Source: Hoplostethus atlanticus (taxonomy: Eukaryota; Chordata; Actinopteri; Trachichthyiformes; Trachichthyidae). Taken from it: a DNA stretch of 64,000 bases. Positions 1 to 61,049 of this stretch are shown one piece after another. How positions within the stretch are numbered: position 1 is the first letter of the stretch; each line of letters begins with the position of its first letter. The notes below the pieces were generated by a model. It made no database searches. It was not told where the DNA came from and worked only from the letters and a program-made list of their open reading frames with translations. The DNA is taken from positions 2,946,001-3,010,000 of the forward strand of contig JAXDDX010000002.1 of the NCBI GenBank assembly GCA_034670405.1. Reading direction: 5' to 3'. The position numbers were made by a program, and so were the translations under genes.

Positions 1-4
1 ATAG

Positions 5-5052
<5,048 letters not shown>

Positions 5053-7807
5053 TGGCGTGGTAAGGCCAGGTCCACCCTCAAGATCAGTGTGGATGCTAGT
5101 GGCAAATAACAGTAGAGTAGAAGATAAGCACTGCTGGCTCGGTAAGCCCAAATATTCAGGCCCACAATTCCTCCTTCTGTTTGTTTGCCTCTGCAGTCAA
5201 ACTGTACTCTTCTAGGTTTGCAAGGTCAGCTCAATCTGGCAGCGAAAGTAATGAGCTTAGTTTTTTTTATGTTGGCATACTATATCCATTGCTATGTAAG
5301 GACTGTGAGACTCAGATCTCAGTGACATGAACCTTACTAACAAATGGCACGTACAACTCATCATACTGATTGCTATATGTTCCACCAAAAGGAGACCTGA
5401 GTTAAATTTGTAAAAAAAAAAAAGGGGGCTCTGCTGGCACAGAACTTTCATCCTATGAGCATACCATCGATTAACCTGAACTGACAACCAAGTGCTGCTT
5501 ATCAGCTGCAATGACCAGCAATTCAACACAGAACTCAAGTCTCAGAGATATAATAACACTTTGCCCTTAAGTGTTTGTACAATCTACCAAACTACGTGTA
5601 CAGTTTGTATCTGCTCAACAGGAAATATGAATAAAACCTCCCAGGAATCACTGATTGAAGTCATACACAGTAAGACAACCCCACCGGTCATATCTCTATT
5701 ATACAGTTTAAATCTCTGTAGGTGTAAATGAACACACTGGCAGGTTTGACTCTATTGTATTTTGTACAGTCATTCTATTTTGGGATATTTGTGTACGGCC
5801 TGCACAGCTAATGATGATGTGAGTCTGGACACATTCACCATTAATGTATTGTGGTCTCGTGATTTGTGGCCTCTTGTCACATAAGGGCTTTAGTTTACAT
5901 GAGTGCATTCAGGTGTCCTATGAAATGACACAAGAGATCCCAAATCATGGAAAATATCTGTTTTTTCAGTAAAAATGCCAGCGAGAACAAACCAGTTCAC
6001 TATTATTTAATGTATATGTATTTACTTGATGAGTCTTGTCATCGTGTATCCTGAGTCATTCAGTTTTACATCTAATGTTTCCATCAGCTTGATCACTGTC
6101 ATCCTGAAAAGCGTTCAGGCATCTGATGCATTTCAGAACCAATAGCTTGAACGCCTGGAGTGACCACATGTATTTTGCCATCCCTCTGTGATGGTGTGCT
6201 TGGCTTATCTGTCATTGGTGGTGATTTGTCTTAGTTGATCATAGGATGCCCCATGATGGTTGGCTGTTTAAGACATGCAGGAGGCTTCCTTGTGCCTGGG
6301 TGAGCTCATATATCTTCTTCTACACATCTCTAGCACTTTCTGGACTCTTCTCCAGAGACCCACAAGAACCTCCAGTAACAGCATCCTGGTGAAAGGCACT
6401 AAGGACAGTATAGTGTCCTGACCACATGCTGCAGCAAATTTGAATGGGACTGGAGAGGCCGTAGGGTCGTGATAGTTAAAACGTTTCAAGAAAAGTTACA
6501 AAGAAGTTTAGATCAAATCATTTGACTTTTTTCTTTATTTGTTTTGCATATTTCACAGAATATGCTGAAAATGTTTCCGTCATTGTACTTGATTGAAAGA
6601 TGCCCTACAGCATTGTTTGGATTTATTAGCATGGTGCTCATTGAATATGGAAAGAATTTTAACTTGTATATCAGAGATGAACTGCATCCTTCTCTAATGT
6701 GCATTTACCCTAACATTGTGCACTGCAGGAAGCGAGCAGACAATAGTACTACATATACTGAACATAGACTTGACTTATCCCACTTGCGATTAATTACCGT
6801 GCAGCTACATAAGGTTGTCAGAAATAACTGAATATTCATTGTGGCTTTGTTATTAGCTCATATTTTAATAGATGCTGGTGCTGGCCTCCAGTTACATCAA
6901 CTATATAGTATACATCACAGGCAGTTCAAATGAACATCTGGCTGACAGTAAAATAGGAATACAGTGCAAAGTAGTCACATTTGTAGGTCTTTATAGTACA
7001 CTGACAACACATATGTTAAGAGTGTTTACATGCATTGTTTGTCTAGAAAAGGTAAATATTGATTGCACCACTTGCATTTGCAACATATGTTAAAGAAAGA
7101 CTTGCTTCAATCCTGCATCTGATTGGTTTGGCTTGAAAGTCTCTTCCATAGTTTTTGATTAGATGGGTTTATAAAGCCCTACAAGGAACTTTTAAATTAT
7201 TAAGAGCTTGAATCAACTCAGTGACAAAACCAACTACTTATTGCCTGTATTAAGTCCTGACCTAATAAATAGACTGCATGAACAAGGCTTACCTAATAGA
7301 TAGTTTATTTATCATAATTTAAGGTGTAAGATATAGATGAGAAGTGGTGGTGCTGGTGCTCTAAGCAGTAGCTTTACATTTGTCCTCAATGAGTTTAATC
7401 TCTCCTACTGTTGCTAATTAAACATGGGTACTATCTTTTTCAATATCTTGTAAATTGCTCTAATCTTTTGGCATACATATCCAAATAATAAGCAGTGATG
7501 AACCTCTCCGAACACTGCACTCTTTCAGAGTCAGCTTTATCCTATTTGTGAATGTTCCATTTCATTAGACCAATTGTATCATGTCCAATTTTCAGTTTAT
7601 TGTAAAATGTTTTAACTGCAGGAGGCACTGTGTTGTTCTAATGGCATAATTTGCCTCCGCGTGTGATTGATCCATTTCATCTATTTACATAGATATGAAT
7701 TTCATTCCTCAGTGCATTTCATTTCTCAATGAACCTTCTTCTGCTGATGTTCTGCATCAAAGAAGACACCTCATGCCTTAATGTACAGTATAGTGTGTGG
7801 TACTGAA

Positions 7808-7815
7808 TGTAAATA
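7808..7815 (+). promoter_or_regulatory. Pumilio response element TGTAAATA
   Basis: Perfect TGTANATA octamer on the sense strand within the inferred rhobtb2 3' UTR. One of three between 7.8 and 8.8 kb. Confidence 0.4.
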
Positions 7816-7895
7816 ATGTTATTGTGGTTACTAGTTTGTGTGCTCAAGATGTGTTAAGTTACCATGGTACTGTAGGTTGTATGTGCATATGTATG

Positions 7896-7903
7896 TGTAC
7901 ATA
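7896..7903 (+). promoter_or_regulatory. Pumilio response element TGTACATA
   Basis: Perfect TGTANATA octamer, 88 nt after the previous one. Confidence 0.4.
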
Positions 7904-8785
7904 TTACACAGTCTGGATGTAAAATAATTGTGTGTGATTTGGGGAGTGCAATGAGCGTGTGCTTTTAACACTGCTTAGGTTTCATGTTCTTTCAACGCCA
8001 TGAATGCAAAGCTGAATAATGACTCTCACCTTCAAGACAATACTAGACTAACTAGATCAATTTGACATTTGCCATTAAATTAATGCAGGGAATTCAATTT
8101 TGTTTCATCATTCTAAAATTTGATTTATGATAATGAGCACTGATTTTGAAGTCACTATAACAAAATGATGATTTGGTGTGGCCATTAGAAGTAGAATTAT
8201 GACTCAAATATAAATATAAATGATATCATGACTTCAAATATTTCAAATACAGTATAGCAATTGATGCCGGCTCTTGCATAGTTTAACATACATAGATACC
8301 ATTTTTGTACTATGCATACAGAAATGTCTGACTTTGAAACCACTTGCACTGCTTTGTAGCACCACGTGTTTCTCTTCAGATTGTATTAGAGGGTATAGCA
8401 ACACAGCTCATTAGATAAGCAGACAACATCAGGTAAAAAGATTAGATCATAAAATAGAGCAGTTGTCATTGAGGCCCTTTTCCATATGTTTGGGTGCTAA
8501 TATCACCGCTGCAGAGAAGCACAAACCAAAGGGAGCTTTAGCAGCACCAGGAATAAGAATATATGCTGCACAATCACAATTGCATAGTTTAAGAGGCCTT
8601 GTTCTGAAATTATTGATTTAAAAAAAAAACAACAAAAAAACAACAACTTGAATGTCTTCTCAGTGTCCAAAGCCTGGTTGACATTTTCCCTAGTCATCAG
8701 GTATTTTTGGTTGTTATGAAGAGTCGTTTCTATTGTTTAGGAGCTGTAAATCTGGAATTCTGTAGCATGTGTTCTTGAAAAAATT

Positions 8786-8793
8786 TGTAAATA
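8786..8793 (+). promoter_or_regulatory. Pumilio response element TGTAAATA next to poly(A) signal
   Basis: Perfect TGTANATA octamer ending 10 nt before the AATAAA at 8804, so it would sit at the extreme 3' end of the rhobtb2 mRNA. Confidence 0.42.
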
Positions 8794-8803
8794 ATGTTTA
8801 CTA

Positions 8804-8809
8804 AATAAA
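8804..8809 (+). terminator. rhobtb2: Probable rhobtb2 poly(A) signal AATAAA
   Basis: Canonical AATAAA followed by an A-run and, about 25 nt on, a GT-rich stretch (CCCGTGTGTTCCTGTC) that fits a downstream cleavage element. It is the last good signal before the pebp4 start exon, 167 bp away. Confidence 0.6.
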
Positions 8810-8975
8810 AAAAAAGAGCAAAATGTGCACCCGTGTGTTCCTGTCAACTCTTCTTTGATGCCTTTTTTAGTAACATGAAACTTCTCCAGCAGTCTACGTC
8901 AGTACTGCGCAGCGGCAGCAGCACGCGCCTGAACAACAAGACGCACCAGCGAGAGCAACTTTGGCGATCTGAGCG

Positions 8976-54811
<45,836 letters not shown>

Positions 54812-54972
54812 AGGATGCTCAACCTGAGGGGCATCCACTCTTCTTCATAACTCACACATGCAGAAGAAGACAATTCTGCAGTGTTTCACCTATCTAGTAG
54901 AAGTAGCATCAATAGATACCATAATGTGGGATAGGATGCTAAAGTCATAGGAATTTTCCTCACTTTCTCTAA

Positions 54973-54978
54973 ATTAAA
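54973..54978 (+). terminator. pebp4: Probable pebp4 poly(A) signal ATTAAA
   Basis: Common variant hexamer 162 nt after the pebp4 stop, followed about 20 nt later by GTCTGTGTGTGATC and a CT-rich stretch, a convincing GU/U-rich downstream element. Confidence 0.6.
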
Positions 54979-57900
54979 TTGTATGAATACCTTGAACGTC
55001 TGTGTGTGATCTCTCTCTCTCTCTTATCATTGAGTTAGAAAGAGATTTCCTCTGTGTTACACCAACTGTTTTGATGTTGCCCTGTACCTCCGTCATGTGA
55101 CCCACGGCAAGGGATTCGGGAAATTGATTTTGACCTCTTTGGGGATTTCTTATTAGTTTCCGAATGCCGTCGACGAGAGAAGGAAGAGGGCCTGATATCA
55201 CAACTCGGTGTGGAAAGAGTTGATTCTAATTCAGGGGAGGAAACACGTCAGGGCCAAAAAAAGGAAGTGGGAGGTGAAACCAAGACCGCAACACAGCCGG
55301 AAGCCACAGTGGAACTTGAACCAAAATACTGTTCAGAGTGACAGGGCAGGGGGAGGGGCTGTAGGGCATGTGGTGTTTTGGGTGAAGGGAACTTACTGTT
55401 TATCTAATTGTTTAGCATATTTCCATTGACCACTCTTACACCACTAGGAAAGATTCTGACCTACTTCCTGGTTTCCGAGTGATAAAAAAAGTGAAGACTG
55501 CTCTATCTGAGTTGAAGTGTCCTTGAATTTGACTTTGGGATGATGAACCCATTTTGAACTTTGGGCAGTTGCATAAGGGGCCTACCTGGCAGGTCTGTAG
55601 AGGATGCTATGGATAAACTTTTCAACCCTTTCTATAGGAGATACTTTCCAGACTTCCACAGGTCTTTGTAGAGGGTGGGTCAGAGTACCCCCCATGAGGA
55701 ATATTGGTTTCTAACCAACACCTCTCCTCTGGGAGGGGTTTGTATCAATACCCCAGATGTCTGAAAAAGGCTGGATTTACATGAGGGACTTTGAAGTTCT
55801 GATGATCAATCTTTCGTTGGTGGTTTCATTGACCCTAATTTGGTGTCTCATCAGTGGGCTAGGCTGGAGTAGGTAATGGAGGTTTTTGTTCCTTTGGTGG
55901 TTAAGCCAGCCTTGGTAAACCTCTATGTGCCCTCTCTATGAACTCTGGGAGATCATTGATCACATTGCATCTGCATCTGCTTTGTTTGCCTCCCGACTTA
56001 GCAGTCAAAGCAGTCTAGTCCACAAACAAAACAACCAAAACAATGCACAAGCGCACAGATAGTGAGACAATCCATTCCTTTTGAACGAATGTGAAGTATC
56101 CGTCAGTTGGAATATCTCTCTTGACTTTGATTTACCCATATTATTTGACTTATGAAATAAGATTTTTAACAATTGGCAAGTGGAGTATAATTCCACACCA
56201 CCACACTCAGTGTGCAACATGCCAAGTGGGAGAATATTCTTCCAAAACCACCTACTTGAATCCATCAATTCACCAATGAAATGCCAAGTTTTGTCATTTT
56301 AAATACAATGTGCATTATTGCTTCCCTATATCTCGGAGATATCCTGCCAAAACAGCTGGGTTTTGCCACTCAGCGTCTTTGTATGTGTTTATCCTACTGC
56401 AACTATCAGGAGAGTTGAGATATTATGATAAAGAAAAACTGACAGCTGTAGTTCATCAGTGTGCAGTATATTGCATTCTCTGAGAAAACAACCTCTCACA
56501 TCCCTTGATGATATGGGAAAGGCATTTAATATTACCTTAATTTATTCAAACTAACATTAATTAAAAGGAATTTGTATAATCAATTCAATTGCCTAACCAC
56601 ACCAAGTGATCTAATAATATGCATGATGACTTGAGACTCCATTTTTCTTTTCTTTCTGTCACTTATAGAAAAGATAGAGATTTGTTTTCACTTGAGAATT
56701 TCCCCAGTTCATCACTTATTCTGGAGGAGTGGCACAATGGATTTGAGCGTGACATCTGTTCAATGCATGTCAACAGTATGGTCTGCTGAATACTTTGCAC
56801 ATTTATTTACTGTGCATTTGACCTCAACAGACTGGTATTGTTCTACGAGTCTGTCTGGTTGCAGAGATCCAGTGCATTTTACTCCACCTGGGGATTTGAA
56901 TCTTGCCTCTGTCTGAAGAGGAATCTACATTTATATGTGCATGGTCTGTAGGCTGTATTGATTCCGTTTACATTCATCAACAAGGAAAACAATATTTTAA
57001 ATAGCACCTTTTTCTAATAATCTTTGACCTCTAAAGATTTTTTTTCTGAGGCATCAGTACTAACCCTTCATCTGTGTTTCATCCCTAGCATTTACTGTGA
57101 AAAATAACTGAGTACAAGCACAATGCTGTTCAATTCATCTGACATGTCATGTGATATTGGAGTCAACAGCAAAGCAGAATGCATGGATTATACCTATATA
57201 GATGAATTGATATATATAGAATTGACAAATGAAACAAAAAGCCACTGTACATTTTTATGATCTACTCCTCAGAGAATGTCCAATGTGAAAAGATAATGTA
57301 TGTATAAGCATAGCCTGGTGGTATCAGGGTGGTTGTGGGCTCATTTACTTGCTCAGGGCCTCGACATCAAGCTGGTAATTGAGTCCAAAATCTAGTGAGG
57401 AAGAAGAATGATGAGTCTGGACACAGCAGGATACCCTCTAAGGTGTATTTGTAAAGAACTAATGTGAGATTTAGCAAACGTAAACAAGTATGATCAACCG
57501 CCTTAATAGGAAATATTGGTAATTTCATGCTATCAATATTAAAATGTAAGGTGTAAAGGTTCAGCAAAGGACTAAGAATGTAAAGATTAGAGAAATCACA
57601 TATGGTTTCACCACTGTACTGGTGTTATTGGGAACATTTGTCTTTCCGTAGCTCTTATGTTGACTTATAATAACAACGAGGAGCAATAATTTGAACCTCC
57701 CCCCGTGAAGCTTGGAAAAAAACAAAACTAATTTGACTAAATATCCATAATGCCGTTGTATGTTTTTCCACTGTGGTTTAAAATGAGCTGGATATCTCTC
57801 CAGGACAAACGGTGCTTCCATGGAACCCCTGTATGCAAAGGAGCCAGAGCGCTCTGGTCAAAGTGATGTAACGCCACCGGCAGTCGCCCAACACCGGAGG

Positions 57901-58929
57901 CCCGCCTCCTGTGACATCACAGCTCACAGTCGAGGAAACAGGTAGCATTTTACCTTCCATTCTCAGAGCCACCGAAAAGCTTCCCCTGAGGAAAGTGACT
58001 ATCAATAGATACTATCATGATGTTACCTAAAATAGAATTCATGACAGTTGTGGAAGCCCTTTCCATGGAGCCGCCATAGGCGGGATCAACCTGTGTTACT
58101 ATGTTTAATACATTCCTAGGCTAGTGAAGTTAGAGTTGATGGTCAAACGACTAAATCCTTTAAAGGTTAACACTTCATTTCAAACCATTCATTCTCAGAG
58201 AAGTGATGTTTATAGAGAGAGCAAGTATTTAAACTCAAAATAAAGCTCTATTTTACTCCACTGTTATAAATATTACAAATATAAACAAACATTTTACAAA
58301 GTTCTAAAACTAAGCTAAGTTTCAACTGACACATATTGGCACATCATTTTATTACAGGCTCTAACAAATATCAAAAACCTCCTCAATCCAATAAAAATAA
58401 ACTATTTTAAACAAGGCCAATGGTAGGGTGACGCTGTTTAAAACTGCTATTATGGATTGGATGTTGTAGGTTCCAACATCTTTGACCTCACTGTGCTTGT
58501 GACAGATGACCCCGCCCCCGCCCCAACATAAACACACACACACAAACATTCAACAGAATTGAAGAATTCAGTTAAAACACTCCATGTAATTTAAGAGCAC
58601 GCTTTTCAATCAGATCATATTGTATAGCATATTGTGGGTTCTGTGAAGAAACCCACCCTAAGACAAATGAATGAGACTTGTAACACTGGTGCCTGTTGAC
58701 CCGGATCGCTGTGCTCACTGCTGTGACACAGAGAGTGAGTTTAAGGAGAAGTCAGCTTAAACTCACTCCTCCAGTACAGACCCTGTCTTCGGTCTACCTC
58801 CAGAGTGTGCTTTTGAATTAACTCCATCAGGAGCACCGTTGTCAAGCATTACTGACTCCGGGTGCAAGATTGGGAAGAGGAAACCCCAGGAGGATGCCAT
58901 AGTGCCTGTTGACATTAATGGTACACGCA

Positions 58930-58949
58930 AACACACACACACACACACA
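58930..58949. repeat. (AC)n microsatellite
   Basis: About ten units, intergenic. Confidence 0.85.
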
Positions 58950-59495
58950 GACTCTGTGCCTGGAGATGCAACACATCAGATCACTGCTCTGTTTGTATAA
59001 GCCCCCTAAACACCAAGCATGATTCAGACATATTCTCCCACTCACTCTATTTACAGTATTGGTTCATTGAGGTATTATTAATTTATGAGGTCTAAATATA
59101 CAGTCATTGGCATTCCATTCAATATTTTGTGAATTTTGCAAAGGCCCAGATATGCTATATTGTAATAATATAGTAGAAAATATCCATAAAGTTTGCCACA
59201 TTGGCCAAAACTTTACAAAACTGTAAACAAGGTATGCAAAAGCTAAAAAGTGCTTTGCTGGTAGTTTTAATTGATGATGGTGATGAGTTCCAGATCAGTG
59301 ATTAAACTCCAGGCTTGTATAAAAGTATAGTGTGACAAAACAAACTATAAGGGAATATCTTTGACTATTATTAGGTAAACAGATAGGGTATTTTATCACA
59401 AGTTGCTAAATTGTTGAAAAGAGAGCCATGACGCTGTCCAGTGTGATCTCTTGAAATGGCTGCGTGTTCCGACCACTTTTCCACTACCAGTTTAC

Positions 59496-59556
59496 CCGGA
59501 ACTCTGCTGACCATATACAGGCATTAAGGGGCGGGGCCGGACAATGCCTTATTTGG
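59496..59556 (+). promoter_or_regulatory. Distal egr3 element: ETS core, GC box and CArG box
   Basis: CCGGAA at 59496-59501 (ETS core), GGGGCGGGGCC at 59528-59538 (SP1-type GC box) and a perfect CArG box CCTTATTTGG at 59547-59556 lie within 61 bp, about 1.34 kb upstream of the egr3 ATG. EGR genes are classic SRF/TCF immediate-early targets, so an upstream serum response element is plausible. Function is inferred. Confidence 0.5.
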
Positions 59557-59985
59557 AGTTTCCACTTCGGCGGCCACTTGGCGCTCCAAGTCAAAGCAAG
59601 CCTGTGGATTTACAAAGCGCTTGCAATATTTACTAGCGATTAACTCGGACAGCTACGGTGTTTGTAAGACAGTGCTACTACATGCAAAGGGTTTTAAACC
59701 AATGTTCTGCAATACATGACGGTCCAAGTTCTGTGCACATTTGTGTATTTAGATGCACGCAGAGCAAACAGTAAGCCTCGATAAATGATTGATACTGTCC
59801 TAAGTGGTTTTTATTATCTCGGCCTATTAGGACAACACAGAACCTTGTTAAGTAAAGCCGTTGAAACACCTTCCCTTCCAAATGTTGATATGGTCATAAC
59901 CCAAAATTTGAATCAACAATGTGAAGCCTACACCATAAACAATCCTATTATATGCTTGTTGATGCATCCGAGGACGCCCCCCCAC

Positions 59986-60016
<31 letters not shown>
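59986..60016. repeat. (CA)n microsatellite
   Basis: About 15 units with one G interruption near the end, 0.5 kb upstream of the egr3 promoter. Confidence 0.85.
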
Positions 60017-60089
60017 CTGCATGAATATTGCATGATTGTTTGGCATATCCTTCCAGGGACATGTCATTTATTTTGTTTTCTCTTTCTGG

Positions 60090-60126
60090 TTATGTTATGT
60101 TATGTTATGTTATGTTATGTTATGTT
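60090..60126. repeat. (TTATG)n pentanucleotide repeat
   Basis: Seven perfect copies plus a partial one, 0.35 kb upstream of the proximal egr3 CArG box. Confidence 0.95.
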
Positions 60127-60471
60127 CAATTTTAAAATGTGAAAGTTTACATGTCATATATTTCCAATACCGCTGTGTTGAAACCTTTGTCTCCATCACT
60201 GGTCTACCATTATTATGCGCAGGTGTCGTATGATCCACAAAGTATTCCATACAGATGGAGAATTAAAATCAAATTCAAATTAACATCAAATTCTGTTGAA
60301 TCGATGCACTGTTTAAAACAATGACAGGAGCAGATGAAAGCCGGGGGTTTTATCCCGATGGCACGGCTCAATTTCTGTATTTTCTAAACTTTGTATCTCT
60401 CGGAGCCTTTGCTTCTACTGTAGTTTCCACCGACTGACGCGCTATGGAGAGCCTGGCTCCGTGCAGCATAT

Positions 60472-60481
60472 CCATATATGG
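60472..60481 (+). promoter_or_regulatory. egr3: Proximal egr3 serum response element (CArG box)
   Basis: CCATATATGG is a perfect palindromic CC(A/T)6GG SRF site, 32 bp upstream of a TATA-like box and 424 bp before the ATG. This is the expected architecture for an immediate-early EGR promoter. Confidence 0.75.
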
Positions 60482-60486
60482 TCATC

Positions 60487-60494
60487 TACGTCAC
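60487..60494 (+). promoter_or_regulatory. egr3: CRE-like element TACGTCAC
   Basis: CREB half-site CGTCA (60489-60493), five bases after the CArG box. SRE plus CRE pairing is typical for activity-induced EGR promoters. Confidence 0.6.
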
Positions 60495-60512
60495 GCAAAT
60501 GTTCCAGCCCCC

Positions 60513-60519
60513 TATTTAA
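60513..60519 (+). promoter_or_regulatory. egr3: TATA-like box of egr3
   Basis: TATTTAA following CCCC; transcription start expected near 60540-60550, giving a 5' UTR of about 350 nt that includes a TTTTTG-repeat stretch near 60763-60792. Confidence 0.5.
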
Positions 60520-60895
60520 CACGGGCAGACTGGAGTCCCCTATCCAGCTCCAATAGAGCAAGTAGAGCCGCTCTTGTGCAACCAACACCACAACCTCCCT
60601 TGATTCACAGACTTCAAATTCCCCCACAAGCAGACCATCAGCCTGCACAGTGATCAGATTAATAACAACAGTAGCCTGTGATCATACAGGAGGAGACACC
60701 GGCGCTCTTTATTCTCCGCGGGATACTTGGATACAACAACGGGATCCATCCCTGCTCCGCTTGTTTTTTGTTTTTGTTTTTGTTTTGTTTTTACGCTTGA
60801 TCCTCACCTGTGTTTTTTCCAGTCTGAGAACACCGTTTGTGTAACTATTTGGATACCCGCGCGTTGTCATTTATGTCGGACTGAATATAACTGCT

Positions 60896-61049
60896 ATGAC
60901 AGGGAAACTGGCGGACAAGCTCCCTCTTACCATGAGCAGTTTAATAAATACGATTCCCGACAGTCTCTACCCAGAAGAGGACATCCCGACGTCTATGAAT
61001 ATTTTCACCAGTACGGATTCTATTAACCACTATTCCCAGATGAACACGG
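60896..61049 (+). CDS. egr3: egr3 exon 1 coding part
   Basis: ATG at 60896 with A at -3 in GCTATGACAATGA-like context (CTATGACAGG); donor gtaaga at 61050. Encodes residues 1-51 and the first base of codon 52. The open frame continuing to 61342 is read-through into the intron. Confidence 0.95.

Larger units (their letters stand above)
5053..8830 (+). other. rhobtb2: Inferred rhobtb2 3' UTR (about 3.8 kb)
   Basis: From the rhobtb2 stop to just past the best poly(A) signal there is no spliced coding potential. The stretch is AT-rich, has candidate AATAAA hexamers at 5630, 7264 and 8804, and three perfect Pumilio-type TGTANATA octamers at 7808, 7896 and 8786. Long 3' UTRs are usual for this gene family; the true end needs transcript data. 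Earlier sites at 5630 and 7264 have weaker downstream sequence and could give shorter isoforms. Confidence 0.55.
54985..60471. other. pebp4-egr3 intergenic region
   Basis: 5.5 kb without a supported gene on either strand. A moderately GC-rich patch at about 57780-58010 contains TGACATCA (57912). Microsatellites lie near 58930, 59986 and 60090, and a SRF/ETS/GC-box cluster at 59496-59556. The section 55440-55990 reads as ordinary unique sequence with no intact frame. Confidence 0.6.

Noticed and set aside
6268..6489. 73-aa minus-strand frame in the rhobtb2 3' UTR
   Set aside because: No recognisable family, no promoter or splice context; chance frame.
55440..55990. Possible decayed retroelement coding region
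   Set aside because: All frames are broken by stops and I recognised no retroelement motif, so there is no basis to call it.
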